Of a stretch of DNA of 64,000 bases, positions 11,201 through 22,352 are shown piece by piece; position 1 is the stretch's first letter, and every line of letters starts with the position of its first letter. The stretch is from Lepidurus packardi. Its lineage: Eukaryota > Arthropoda > Branchiopoda > Notostraca > Triopsidae. The notes below the pieces were generated by a model. The model saw only the letters and a program-made list of their open reading frames with translations. It did not search any database and was not told the origin of the DNA. The position numbers and the translations under genes are program-made. The stretch lies in assembly GCA_023053545.1 (NCBI GenBank), contig JAKZAN010000002.1:12334790-12398789 (forward strand), given 5' to 3'.

Positions 11201-14200
11201 GCAGTGTCGCATAAGTTGCAGTTTATAGCTGCCTTAGACATAGTCACAGATTTCGTTGTGAAATAGGGCGCAAACGGAACCGTTACATGGTTCAGTTTTA
11301 TTCACTATTACAGGGTGAGCGTCAATGTCTAAAAGAAGGACGTAAGTGTAGTTGGCTTATCTTATTCTGAACTAAATCCGCAAATAGGCATGGCACTTGA
11401 ATTGACCATAAAATCTTGGTTTTGTTCGCTTACTGTGATCTGGCGGTTTGCGTTTTTTGGAGAAAGCTGGAGCTTACGAACTGTTGGATATTCCTTTAGA
11501 TCATTTTGGCGCGATGTAGTCGTAGGTACTCGCGATCAACTGGACACATGAACTCTCCTTTTCGGTACAGAAAGTATGGAATGTTGTAGGCAAAATTGGC
11601 ACTCGGGAAAATTGGAACGGAGCAAAATTCACATACAGTGGTCAGACTTTGCCGACTGAAACACAACTGGTGTAAGGAAAGATGCTGATGGTCCTACGCT
11701 GGCTTTCGAGGTCCCGTCACACTTGAGTACATGCAACAAGCAACCAAATCCCCCAGCCGAAGGCAGTGTTACAGTGTACAGTTAGCTCCTTGTGAATAGT
11801 ACCTGTCTTCTGTTGCTCTTCCCTGAAAAAACTCTTTTTTTCTTTAAAAAAATCTATAGTGTGACTGCGTTTGTAAGTACAGCGGCATCTATCACGCGGA
11901 ACGGAAGTCAAAACGCGATAATTGGTATTGTATCATCTGCTCGTTGTCAGGATTAGTAACTCACTCACTCTCAGAATTGGAAAACGTATAAGTTTCGCAA
12001 ATATAAATTCACATTGTGTTTCTTCTGACATTTTCTTGTCGCACCAAAATGATCCAAAGGAATATCCAACAGTATATTTAATATACTATTGAGTATACTT
12101 AATATATTATTGAGTACATTTAATATATTATTTACTATATTATTCAGTATATTTCATATATCATGCAGTATAGTTCATATATTAGTCTATATATTTTCTT
12201 TCCAATACAAGATTGCTTCACTTTTTGTCGGTTGCACCAGCCGAAACCTTGGAAGTTTGAAAGTGGACTTCTGGATATGTTACCAGTCATACGTAGCAAC
12301 TTTCTCGGTATGTTTAGGTGATTGTCAGGTCCATCTGACGTTAACTGAACGTTTCTTTGAGTCCTTTTCATTGGGCATAATGAGTTGTTCGGCAAGTGTG
12401 AAAGCGTTTTGAACCATTTTCGGGGATCAACAGAAGGATAACAAGTTTTGCTGTGAAAGTTGGTAGATTCCATAGCAAATTGAGCGATTTTCTCGCTTCG
12501 TTGAATCTAGGCTGCATATGCAAACCCGAGGGCAGGCTGATATATTCATTAAAACTTCAATCCTATCGCAACTATCTTTGCTCCAAGCCTCGACAGGCTT
12601 CGAGATGTTTATTAGACGACTTGCGAGTGCAGAGAACCTGTCCTGGTCCGAGTCTGTGCAACCGGGTTACGGTCTATTAAACTTTTACCTTAGACTACAT
12701 CGTACTGCGGAAATAGGAAACATGCCGTTTACCTTTTCCGTGTGGAGGGAAAATTTGTAATTTTTGGGAGAGAAAAAGTAACTTTCTCCTCGCACTTTGT
12801 CGTGCATGCCCCTTTGCCCGTTCAATTGCCGTTTTCCAACGGAAAAGGACAACATACATCAAAAAGCTATGGGTTGGAAAGTTTTGTTTATTTTTATGAA
12901 CATGGCGACCAAAAACAATTATTGTGATGGCCCTTTGTTTGTCTCTCTTTCACTTGTTTCAGTAACATTCGCTTTGTTCAGCTTGGCTGCTCGTTGTTTA
13001 CGAGGCGTGTTGCCACTTGACGAGAAGCGATAATTCGCGTATGACGAGAGAAAGTGAAATGCCGGAAAAATTATGCGGTGAAGAGTTATTGTAATCGGGT
13101 GATTGGATTCTTCGGTATCGCGTTACCAATGAAAGTTTGTTGTTTTCCCTTAAAACAGTTACGTGTAGCTGCGCATAATTACGAGTGGTTTGCATTACCG
13201 CTTGCTGTGTTCATGACTGTGAGAGTTGGACAAATTATCAATGGCAATGTTGGTTTACTCGATTTCAGTGGTCACTGAGGTTTTTCCAAGGACTGCTAAC
13301 CGCGTAAAAGTTTCTCCACCCGTTGTTTGATTCGAAAAAAAAAGCAATCTTCAACATTGTTGGTATGTTTCTGGCTTGTTGCATAAGCTTGTATAGAGCC
13401 TTTAGCTTTTGCCTTATTTTCCATCCAAGAATTGACATCCGTTGAAAGTTTTGGAGAAAGTACTCCCCGTACGCAGGCCATAGGCCAGCTATTCCAAAAG
13501 TCACTTGCGTGTTACAGTTTCGTGGCTACGGAAATAGAGAGTTTTGTACCTCCTAGTAGCTAATTTTCTCTACTTAACTGTGTTTCTTGTGTCTCATTCC
13601 AGATGGGCTGTTTCCACAATAATGACGCGACAGAATTTGATCCCGTCGTCCGAAAATGCACTCATGATGAATGCGTTGATACCATTATGGGATTTTTGCA
13701 ACCATACCGATGGCAAAGTATGTTGTATAGTTAAATTGCTACGCCTATATAGTAATGTTAACGACTCTCATGGGTTGCTTTCTCTAGCTGTCAACGGATT
13801 ACTCCGTGGCGGATGAAACGGCGCATTGCGTAGCGTTCCAGAGCTTTAAAGCGGGCGAGCAAGTGTTTATCTTCTACGGGCCACGTACTTGTGCAGACCA
13901 ATTAATCCACAACGGTTTTGTGGATCCCCGTAACCCGCATGACGGCTATGCTCTCAGGCTGGGTGTGAATAGAAGTGATCCTCTAAGTTCCCAGCGCTCT
14001 GCCTTGTTGAGTAAGTTAGGGATACCAGGAGGAATCGCTACAGGTAGTTCATCAACACCATCACCTGGGAACTTCACTCTCCATGCAGGAAGTCAACCAG
14101 TGGATGGTCGACTTTTAGCGTTCCTTAGAATCCTGTGTATGAAGGAAGGTAAAGTAGCTCGAAAACCTGTTTCACTACTCATCTTTGATTTCCTTTATTT

Positions 14201-15154
14201 TAGATTTGCTTAAACATTGGTTAGATTCAGATCGATCTTCTGACCTAACCTACGAAGATTGTGCAGTCGATACAGTTGTGGAAGAACAAGGATGGAAATT
14301 TCTTCAGATACGGTGCCAAGTCCTCTTGCGGAGCTATCCCACAACACTGGAGGTAAATATATACAGTGGCTGATCGGTTAATGAACATAATCCGTTCCAA
14401 AAGATGTTCGTTAACCGATCATCGATTTACCATTGATTTTAATGGGAATTTGATTAATTCGTTCTGGAGACCCAAAAAGAATTCTTGCTCCGTTTATTTA
14501 TAGATAGTAACAATAATACAGTATGTAATAACAATAATCCGGAGAACGTGATGACAAATCTTACCGTAAGCGTCGCTTCTTCTTGTGTTTGTTCTGTGCA
14601 ACACGTTCTCCGTATTTAGTGACAAATGGATGCAATCTATCCAGCTGTCCAATTTTTCGAACAATGAATGTTTTGTTAAGCTAATGGAGTGAAAGAAAGT
14701 CAAGTTTGAACGCTTCTCATACAAGACAGTTGACGAGAATCGTTAACCTAAGCTAACCTAATTCATTTGCAATCTAACTACCAATTTCGAACTCAAATGA
14801 CACCTCTTTGTCAGTCTTTTCCGGAGAACGTTTTGCAACAATCTGACACAAAAGTGTCACTTTTGCCTCCCTGGCTTTTAACCGGAGACCGTGTTGGTTC
14901 TGTTAGGTGTTAAGTTTTATCCGATCATAAAAATGCGCAAAAAAAGTGTTCGTCATCCGAACGGTTCGTTAACCGATCACCTACTGTACTGTATTTTCCC
15001 CCCATTAACCAGTTTATTTTTTTCGTAGGAGGATGATAAAGTGCTGGACAGCGATCTAATGCCTTGTCGCCGAGCCGTGGTTCAGTTACGACGCTGTGAA
15101 AAGCGCTTACTTTGCTCGGCATTGGACTACGTTTCTCGAAAAACCGTGCGATAA
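5286..15154 (+). CDS. SETD3: SETD3, actin-histidine N-methyltransferase
   Basis: Nine coding exons, all phase-consistent: 5286-5436, 5501-5599, 5649-5870, 5946-6134, 6194-6317, 13603-13717, 13788-14148, 14204-14352, 15029-15154 (511 residues). The family methylates actin His73. The start MGKNNRSKGK matches the SETD3 N-terminus. The SET domain includes GYGLKAL, FLSIPVRLMMSVESAKGSSLG, FWLPYLSILP, WAVSTIMTRQN, LWDFCNHTDG (substrate-pocket Asn) and EQVFIFYGPR (catalytic Tyr and following Arg). The Rubisco-LSMT-like substrate-binding domain ends in RAVVQLRRCEKRLL. The C-terminal tail is shorter than in vertebrates. Intron 5 is 7,285 bp and contains another gene; the other introns are mostly 49-75 bp. 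The poly(A) signal (15154-15159) overlaps the stop codon. Confidence 0.93.
6557..10198 (-). CDS. Mucin-like type I membrane protein nested in SETD3 intron 5
   Basis: Two exons on the minus strand: 10198-9947 (84 codons) and 9277-6557 (906 codons plus stop), phase 0 join, 990 residues. A second Met 10 codons in (MIPRKLIRAT) is an alternative start; both lead into the hydrophobic signal LLWVWVYFGIFAGTLMSLA. The long ectodomain is rich in Pro, Ser and Thr, with Thr runs, suggesting O-glycosylation. Two related segments, at about 509-545 and 613-645, share a VSLSE(I/L)L..K.L(S/T) core. A single transmembrane helix lies at about 876-900 (ASGTIGGFCLVVFCAIFIVF), followed by the basic WKQK and a cytoplasmic tail of about 90 residues with many Ser-Arg pairs. 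No named family recognised. It is complete and lies wholly within the SETD3 intron, antisense to it. Confidence 0.8.
10199..12070. other. SETD3 intron 5, no gene seen
   Basis: This stretch lies upstream of the nested gene and should contain its promoter. Short ORFs on both strands lack signals, domains or neighbouring splice-compatible partners. Confidence 0.5.
12071..12185. repeat. AT-rich minisatellite, 21-bp unit
   Basis: Five recognisable units begin AGTAT or AGTAC at 12071, 12092, 12113, 12146 and 12167, each followed by a TTTAATATA-like or TTCATATAT-like stretch. A partial 12-bp unit lies between the third and fourth. It is within SETD3 intron 5. Confidence 0.85.
12186..13602. other. 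SETD3 intron 5, distal part, no gene seen
   Basis: No coding sequence supported on either strand. The intron ends in the branch/acceptor region before exon 6 at 13603. Confidence 0.5.
14364..14986. mobile_element. Tc1/mariner-type MITE in SETD3 intron 8
   Basis: A 623-bp element flanked by TA dinucleotides. Its ends form an inverted repeat: the left end reads CAGTGGCTGATCGGTTAATG and the reverse complement of the right end reads CAGTAGGTGATCGGTTAACG (17 of 20 match). A CAGT start with TA flanks fits the Tc1/mariner-pogo superfamily. The subterminal left region repeats the motif as GTTCGTTAACCGATC. No transposase frame is visible, so it is non-autonomous. SETD3 exons 8 and 9 flank it and remain in phase. 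Confidence 0.8.
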
Positions 15155-15458
15155 ATAAACAAAATACTCGGGTTTTGTTGCATTACTCAACCCAAGCCTA
15201 TATTTAACTTACTAACAGATTGAAGTGCTGTTTTAACTCCAGTCGTTGCTTAAATAAGTAGCAACTGAGCCTTTGTTTGATTGTTTGGAGTTTTATTTGT
15301 GAGCCTAGAATATAGTACAGGACATGCATAAAACTATGTTTAACAGAACACGGAAATGAAGGTACAGAACCAAGTTTGATTTTCCTACACTTCTACTACA
15401 CTTGATTCTTGTTAAAACCCTGAATGAGACTCTACAACCTAGCTTTCGGACCTTCCAG

Positions 15459-17000
15459 TCAATCTTGGCAAACAGCTAAAGCTTCTTGACGTTCCTCTTC
15501 GAGTTCTTTGCCTGTAATGGCGAGCTTCTCCCGGGCAAAATCTCCCAGTTCCAATCCCTGAAAACAGATGTTGCATGTGTTTGAATCTAAGATTAAAATG
15601 TACGCATACTTGTACGATGGACCATTTCTCGTTGGCAACGGTGACTGGGAAAGAAAAGACTACTCCAACTGGGGCGCCATAAGAACCGTCAGAGAGCACG
15701 CCCATAGAAACCCACTGTCCTTCGGCGGTTCCTTGCCACCAGTCGCGCATGTGGTCAGCAGCAGCTTTGGCGGCCGACATTGCCGAGGAGAGCTTACGGG
15801 CTGCGATGACAGCAGCACCACGCTTTTGCACAATCTAAGGGCACAGATGTTAACTTCAAGGCTTTTGCATATCAGAAAGTTAGAATTTTACCGTCACAAA
15901 TTCGCCTTGCAACCAGGCCTCGTCTTGGATTGCGTCATAAGCTGAGACATCTTTGCCATCTTTAGTGACTACGGCTTGCTTGGCGTCAGGGAACTGGGTA
16001 GAAGAATGGTTGCCCCAGATGATTACTCGTTTGACATTTTGGGCACCAACTTCAGCACGAGCTGCAATCTAACGCAGCAAAAAGTACAGGTTTGGTTAAC
16101 ATTTGGCTGACAGCGAAAGTGTGCGGATGTACTTGAGCTTGAGCGCGGTTCTGGTCCAATCGCGTCATGGCGGTGAAGTTTTCGGCCGGGATGGATGGTG
16201 CGTACTTGGAGCAGATGAGTGCGTTGGTATTGGCAGGATTGCCGACGACTAAAATTTTGACAGTCTTTTTGGCGACCTGATCCAAAGCCTGTCCTTGGAC
16301 TTTGAAGATCTTGACGTTGGCGGCCAGCAAATCTTTGCGTTCCATGCCTTCTTTACGGGGCATGGAGCCCACCAAGAAAGCGGCATCGACATCCTTGAAG
16401 GCTACCATGGGATCAGATGTAGGAATGACTTCTGTAGATTTGAAAAGAAACGGTATACAAAGTCTGCGTCTGTGCGGTTGTTGCAGAGTTGTAAATTCGT
16501 ACCTGTGAGCAGGGGAAGGGCACAATCCTGCAATTCCATGACAACTCCTTGCAGGACTCCCATCATGGGCTCGATATCAAGCAAATGAAGGGCCAAGGAT
16601 TGATTGAGTCCAAAGATATCGCCTTTGGCTAATTGATAGAGCAGGGAGTAGGCAATTTGTCCGGCAGCTCCGGTTACGACGACGCGAATAGGTCCAGCCT
16701 AAAAAGGTCATATAAAAATACATATTTAATGATAGCATGGTGCAGTGCAGACTATGACGCTGGCCTACAAATTATTCGGAAAACAGCAGACGAGTCAAGC
16801 ATAGAAACAAGCCTCTTACTCATTGACAACCGGTTTTCACCGGGGTTCTAATGACCTTTATGAAGGGCTTAAATATACATTCATTGATAGGGTTAAAATT
16901 AACACTAAATTCAGAAATTATCGATGTGTCAGTTACAAAACACTACGGCATCCGTCTATACACAATTAAGGCTTTCAGAATCAATAGGGAGGCTTACCAT
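15459..17000 (-). CDS. Mdh1: Cytosolic malate dehydrogenase
   Basis: Six exons on the minus strand: 17000-16998 (only the ATG), 16698-16503, 16431-16133, 16068-15892, 15834-15610, 15557-15459; 332 residues. It interconverts malate and oxaloacetate with NAD in the cytosol (malate-aspartate shuttle). Visible motifs are [19 protein letters not shown] (NAD-binding glycine loop), [13 protein letters not shown] (substrate-binding arginines), [18 protein letters not shown] (substrate Arg and catalytic Asp) and [10 protein letters not shown] (catalytic His). The sequence matches cytosolic rather than mitochondrial MDH, and there is no transit peptide. The start codon is followed directly by a GTAAGC donor. 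The gene is convergent with SETD3; an AATAAA at 15297-15292 (minus) gives a 3' UTR of about 160 bases. Confidence 0.96.
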
Positions 17001-17402
17001 TTTTGTGTAGTTTAGTACAAGTAGAAGTGCGTAACAAGCTCGACGACCTCTCTTCGACGAAGGAAGTTGACGAAAACCCAAGTCAATGTGTAGTCCTCCT
17101 GGGTAGCAACGTGCAAAGCGAGAATAGGTCCCTCATTCGCGTTCATGACGTCAGAACGGATTGTGTGTTGTCGGAACGTCATTCGGCAGTGTTTATCGGA
17201 GTTCGAGTATGGATTAAAAAATTGTCGCCGGTTTTACAAGTGTAAGAAAACCGTATTAACCGTACTTTAATCTTTAATATTATTACTTTGATTGTTTAGG
17301 TTTGACCGTCCATTGCAATATTATATAACTATATATTCTACGAGAAATGCGTATACAGCTTCGGTTTTAATCATTCTCAATCTCCACTAGCAAAATCCGA
17401 AA
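17001..17402. promoter_or_regulatory. Shared divergent promoter of Mdh1 and ERLEC1, with a CRE
   Basis: Only 402 bp separate the Mdh1 and ERLEC1 start codons, which point away from each other. A perfect 8-bp cAMP response element, TGACGTCA, lies at 17146-17153. CRE and ATF/CREB-type sites are known to drive ER-stress and metabolic genes; their use here is inferred. No TATA box is evident for either gene. Confidence 0.55.
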
Positions 17403-19327
17403 ATGCTTGGCATTTGTGCATTTGCTTTGGCCGCCTTGTTTGGTTTTACACTCGGCGATAGCGTGGGCTTACCAAGGATGTTTGATGACACCGTCATTTA
17501 CCAAATCGCATGGGAAAACATGTTTGAAGACAAGTTACAGGTAGTAAATTCCTTTATGTCTGCGTTTTGTTTTACAGTGTGAGATTTTTAGGACATCATC
17601 CATAAACCTGAAGCTTTAGTTGTCACCACAACCAACAAAGAACGGTACAAGTGTTATCTGCCCGTAATAGAAGATACGAAGACGGTATGCCGTAAATTAC
17701 ATTTTATGAAAATGTATTTGTCGTAACTCTTATTTTCATTTAGCAAGATACAATTGCATACGATGGCCCAACCCCATTGAAATTGTTGCAGAAGCTATTT
17801 GAGCAAATGTCTTGCTCATACAAACTTGAAAGTTATTGGACGTATGAGTTGTGTCATGGTCGCTTTCTCCGTCAGTACCACGAAGAACGTGATGGAAAGA
17901 AAGGCAAAGTCCAAGAATACTTTTTGGGCAAATGGGACAAATCAAAGTTTGAGGCTTTGGGTAAATAGTGTCATTAACGCAGAACTATGAACTTATGTAC
18001 AGTTCGGAATAGACGCGGAGTCGTCAGCTCAACAGACTAGCTCGAAGTCTACCGAAGTTCCAACAAAGAAAGTGGAAGGCTTGAGTTTGCCATACTTTAT
18101 GGTTACTATGGACGATGGCACCGTTTGCGATCTAACCGGCAAACCACGCTTAACACGCGTCAATTACGTGTGCTATCCTGCTGGAAAGCACGAGATGATC
18201 AGTCTGGAAGAAGTTTCGTCATGCGAGTACGAAGTTCTCGTCCTTACTCCCTATTTATGCCAGCATCCCGACTACAAGTACGGATGTCTGTACGTACGTA
18301 CGTTGCTGTTCTATTAAATTGGATACATTTAAGGGTAAAAGAATCAGACGAACATGAGATAACTTGCGTTCCCATGGACGGTGCTGGCAAGAAGCCTGTA
18401 GCTTTGATGAACATGGAAACGGACAGTTCAATGCTCAGACAGCAAGCCTTTTTGGTAACTTCTAAATGCCTTGTCGATCGTTCTTTATTTATTTTTTTAA
18501 GGATGCACTGGGACTGTCTGAAGCAGGAGTAAAGGTAGAGATTCGTCAAGTAGATGCAGTTGGTGGTGGGGAAAAGATTTCCCAAACATTTTACACGACG
18601 GCAGACACCAAATCCACCTCTGACAAGGGTTCTGCAAATATCGTAAAGCTGGCCAAGGCAGATATAATAACTGAGATTAGCAAAGCAAAACTGCAACCGC
18701 CACAACCCGTCTTTGACTCGAATATGATTGACGAGTTTTTGCGCGGCGAGTATTGTTTACATGGGGTAATATTCAGTTCTCTTCTTTATTAATCGCTACT
18801 GCTGATGAGAGCTATTTTAGGGGACTGGTTGGTGGAAGTATGAATACTGTTACGGGAAAAGGGTAGAACAGTATCACGAAGAAAAAGATGGGAGTCGAAC
18901 GGTTGTTCATCTTGGTTACTTCAACCAAGAAAAGCACCTGGCTTGGTTAGAGAAAAATCCCTCCAAAAGACCCAAGCCTTTGTCAGAGAGGAAGCACGTC
19001 TCACACATGTATAGCGACGGGAGTCATTGCGATTTGGTTGATGGGCCAAGGCGAGTTGAAGTAAAGCTCAAATGCAAAGAAACTTCGCAGACCAATCTGG
19101 GTACCAGTTTGCCTAACGCAGCCACCTTCAATTCTGTGTCTTTATATCTCATGGAGCCTGCACCTTGCGAGTATATTTTGGGTGTAGAAGCAGGATTTCT
19201 CTGCCCGCTCGTAAGAGGTGCGGACGAGAATGGCTATATGCAGGTAGTCAGCAGTGAAGTGGGTGAAAGTAAAAGCTGGGATAAAGTTACAGTGGATGTC
19301 CAAGATGATCAGCAAGTTTTGGATTAA
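17403..19327 (+). CDS. ERLEC1: ERLEC1, endoplasmic reticulum lectin of the OS-9 family
   Basis: Seven exons: 17403-17540, 17592-17684, 17744-17960, 18013-18277, 18334-18454, 18502-18765, 18821-19327; 534 residues. The signal peptide is [20 protein letters not shown]. The protein helps deliver misfolded glycoproteins to the HRD1-SEL1L ubiquitin ligase in ER-associated degradation. Two MRH (mannose-6-phosphate receptor homology) domains are clear: MRH1 about 101-225 ([37 protein letters not shown]) and MRH2 about 364-490 ([34 protein letters not shown]). The exon 4 to 5 donor is ambiguous: AA/GTACGG fits phase best, and a downstream GTACGT site is also possible. The exon 4 acceptor TAG at 18010-18012 is needed for frame. 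AATAAA starts 3 bases after the stop codon. Confidence 0.92.
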
Positions 19328-19601
19328 ACAATAAAAGAAGTTATTATTCAGCTAATTGAAGTTGTGCATATTACCGATAAAATAAGAATGTATTTTAATG
19401 CCTAACAACACTTTTTCTATTCAAATGGAGTGCTTACGTATAAGCTCCACCCTTTTCCAAAATGGCTTCCGAAGTAGTCCCGCCCATATAGATGTGTCTG
19501 CATTAAGGGTCGCCTACTTGTTTGGAAAGCGTCGTTTTCGTTGTCGATTTCGCTTAAGCTGTATTTATATTACTTCATAATTGAACCTTCTGCATTTCAC
19601 T

Positions 19602-22112
19602 ATGGTAATACCTATTAAAGTTATTTTGCAGCTATAATAAGTTTATTTAATAGGATAATTACGGACATGATCCCAACATCTATCAGTACTATGAAGATCC
19701 GCATGCTCAGCAACAAAACATGTACCAGCATCAACAAGGACAAGTGAGAGCCTATAACGCTCCTCCAGTACCCGGTGAAGCTGACGCTGAACCCGAAGAA
19801 TCGTACCCTGACGGAAATGAGTTTTTGTCGGTACGTTTTGATGGATTTGTTTATATATTTGCTTAATATTTTACCTTTCTTCTCTAGAATGACTACGTTA
19901 ATGATGTTGACACATCCCAGTATGATAATCTTCCTTCCGCTGTATCGTATATACCTCCCGAGCCAGTCCAGCATCCCAAAACCGTTTTAGAGGAGCTTCC
20001 TGGAAGTAAGGCTTGTAATAGAATAGACCTATTGGCCGTGTTAAAGCATTTTTCTTGCCTAGTTTTTGAAGAAGAGCCTGATATTGACGAAACTGTTCCG
20101 GTAACTACCGAGAAAAGGAAACCCAACCAAAAGAAAAAGAAGAAGAAAAAGAAGTCTAAGCGCCGCCACTATGAAAATCAAAAGGCGGAAGATAAAGCTG
20201 TTGAAGAGAAACAGGATAGTGAAAAGGAAAACACCGTGGAAGCTGAAATTGAGTAAGTACCGCACTCTTACAATACCTGGAATAAATCTAATCATCATTA
20301 CATAGGTACGTTGAAGAAAAGATCGCAATGGATGAAAAAGATCCCTTTTATAAACAGTTTGCACGAGTATTCCAAGCCTTTAAGATTGCTGACCTAAGTG
20401 TCAAAACAGAAGAAGAGCTGGAATTGGAAAAGAAAAAGCGTCAAGAAGAAGCCATCAAAACGAGGAAAGTTCCCAAGTTTGGCGGCGAAGACGAAGAAGA
20501 TATGTCCGATAAAAAGGTACTATTTTTTTTCTATTTTGTAATTATAAAACTATTAAATCATGCTCTCAGAAAGAAGATGACGATAAACCCAAGCTTTCCA
20601 AGCGTAAGCTGAAACTACTTACACGTCTAAGTGTGGCGGAATTGAAGCAAGTAGTCGCGAGACCGGATGTTGTAGAAATGCACGATGTTACAGCTAGGGA
20701 CCCTACCTTATTGGTAATCTTAAAGTCCACTCGTAATACGGTCCCTGTGCCGAGACATTGGTGTGCAAAACGCAAAGTAAGCTAATGAGTTCGCAATTTG
20801 AGCACCCAGGTCTTAACCGCGTCTGTTTGTAGTACCTGCAAGGCAAACGTGGCTTCGAAAAGCCTCCTTTTGAGCTTCCTCACTTCATCAAGAAGACGGG
20901 CATTCAGGAAATGCGTGGAGCAGTGCAAGAAAAGGAAGACGCCAAGTCCCTGAAAGCCAAGATGCGTGAGCGGATTCGCCCTAAAATGGGCAAAATCGAT
21001 ATCGACTACCAAAAACTGCACGATGCTTTCTTTAAATGGCAAACCAAACCTAAAATGACCATCCATGGCGATCTGTATTACGAAGGCAAGGAATTCGAGA
21101 CCCGCCTTAAGGAGAAAAAGCCTGGTGAGCTCTCTGAAGAGTTGCGAACAGCATTAGGCATGCCAACAGGACCTAATGCCCACAAAATCCCCCCACCTTG
21201 GCTCATTGCAATGCAGCGTTACGGCCCGCCACCTTCTTACCCAAACTTGAAGATTCCTGGCTTGAATGCTCCCATTCCCGACAGTTGCTCCTTTGGTTAT
21301 CATGCAGGTGGATGGGGTAAACCTCCTGTTGACGAAACAGGTCGCCCTCTTTATGGAGACGTCTTTGGTTATTATAGTAACGATCAATATGTAAGTGATC
21401 TTATATAAACTAGTGTTTTTGTAAAAAAAAAAAAAAAAAATTAAAAAAAATTGATTCGTTCCCCTTAGGCTAACCTTCCTGAAGAAGAAGTGGATCGTAC
21501 GTTGTGGGGTGAGTTAGAATCCGAAGAAGAAGAAGAGGAAGAGGAGGAAAGCGAAGAGGAATCTGCTGCAGCACCGGAAGATACTTCTGGAATGGCAACG
21601 CCTGCAGAGGGACTAATTACACCTGCCGTGTCTGGTACCACGTCAGTGCCTGCAGGCATGGAAACTCCGGATATGATTGAGCTGCGTAAGAAGAAAATCG
21701 AAGCTGAAATGGAAATGGGCGAAATGCCTTCTCTCTACACTGTCATTCCTGAGAAACGTGTGGAGAAAGTTGGCGCGGCTATGATGGGATCTACGCATGT
21801 CTACGATATCTCCGTGACCAATACCAAGAATGCGGGCGTAGATGTGGCGCTGGATCCATCAGAGTTGGAGTTGGATTCGGAGGCGTTAGCCGCACGCTAC
21901 GAACAGACCCTCAAAGACCAAGGACATATATCTAAAGAAGATGTTAGCGATTTGATTGCGCCCCATGTTTCGAAAAATAAGGTATGTTTTCTTATACTTT
22001 TGTCCTCCAGAATCTCATTAATGGATTTTTATGTTTCTAGGGCAAGAGGAAGAAGCAGGTACCTCATGATAGCAACAAACCGGCGAAAAAGTACAAGGAA
22101 TTCAAGTTTTGA
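19602..22112 (+). CDS. SF3B2: Splicing factor 3B subunit 2
   Basis: Nine exons: 19602-19604 (only the ATG), 19654-19830, 19888-20005, 20063-20252, 20306-20516, 20570-20776, 20833-21390, 21469-21981, 22041-22112; 682 residues. The family is a U2 snRNP SF3b subunit that helps bind the branch site. Near-invariant blocks are visible: VAELKQVVARPDVVEMHDVT, PVPRHWC, PPFELPHFIKKTGIQEMR, GKIDIDYQKLHDAFFKWQTK, PPPWLIAMQRYGPPPSYPN (PSP domain), FGYHAGGWGKPPVDETG and the C-terminal KPAKKYKEFKF. Lys-rich and Glu-rich stretches flank the core. The N-terminus (MDNYGHDPN, then Gln/Tyr-rich) lacks the SAP domain and long proline-rich region of vertebrate SF3B2, so the protein is about 200 residues shorter. 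The ATG of exon 1 is inferred from its GTAATA donor. The poly(A) signal is at 22252. Confidence 0.93.
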
Positions 22113-22352
22113 GTAGAATAATGCCAAGGAAACATCATTTTGTAGAGAAAGAATACATTCGTGGTTGTCTGAGCAGAATTAGATTTATTTTTTAGCAATG
22201 TCTAGATGACTTAAAAATCTTATTTATTCCATTCGAGGCATATAATTACAGAATAAAGCAGAAATAGGACTTTAAAATCTTGGTGTGAACGCAAATGGCT
22301 ATACAGATTGAGAGACTTGACGTTGATCTAGGTATTCGAAATCAGGAACAAT

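Noticed and set aside
19398..19580. ORF considered as the N-terminus of SF3B2
   Set aside because: It does not resemble SF3B2 and has no phase-matched donor. The isolated ATG at 19602 with a GTAATA donor gives a better join.
21422..21451. Poly-A run in SF3B2 intron 7 as a retroposon tail
   Set aside because: It sits within a short intron with no target duplication or element body, so it is a simple homopolymer.
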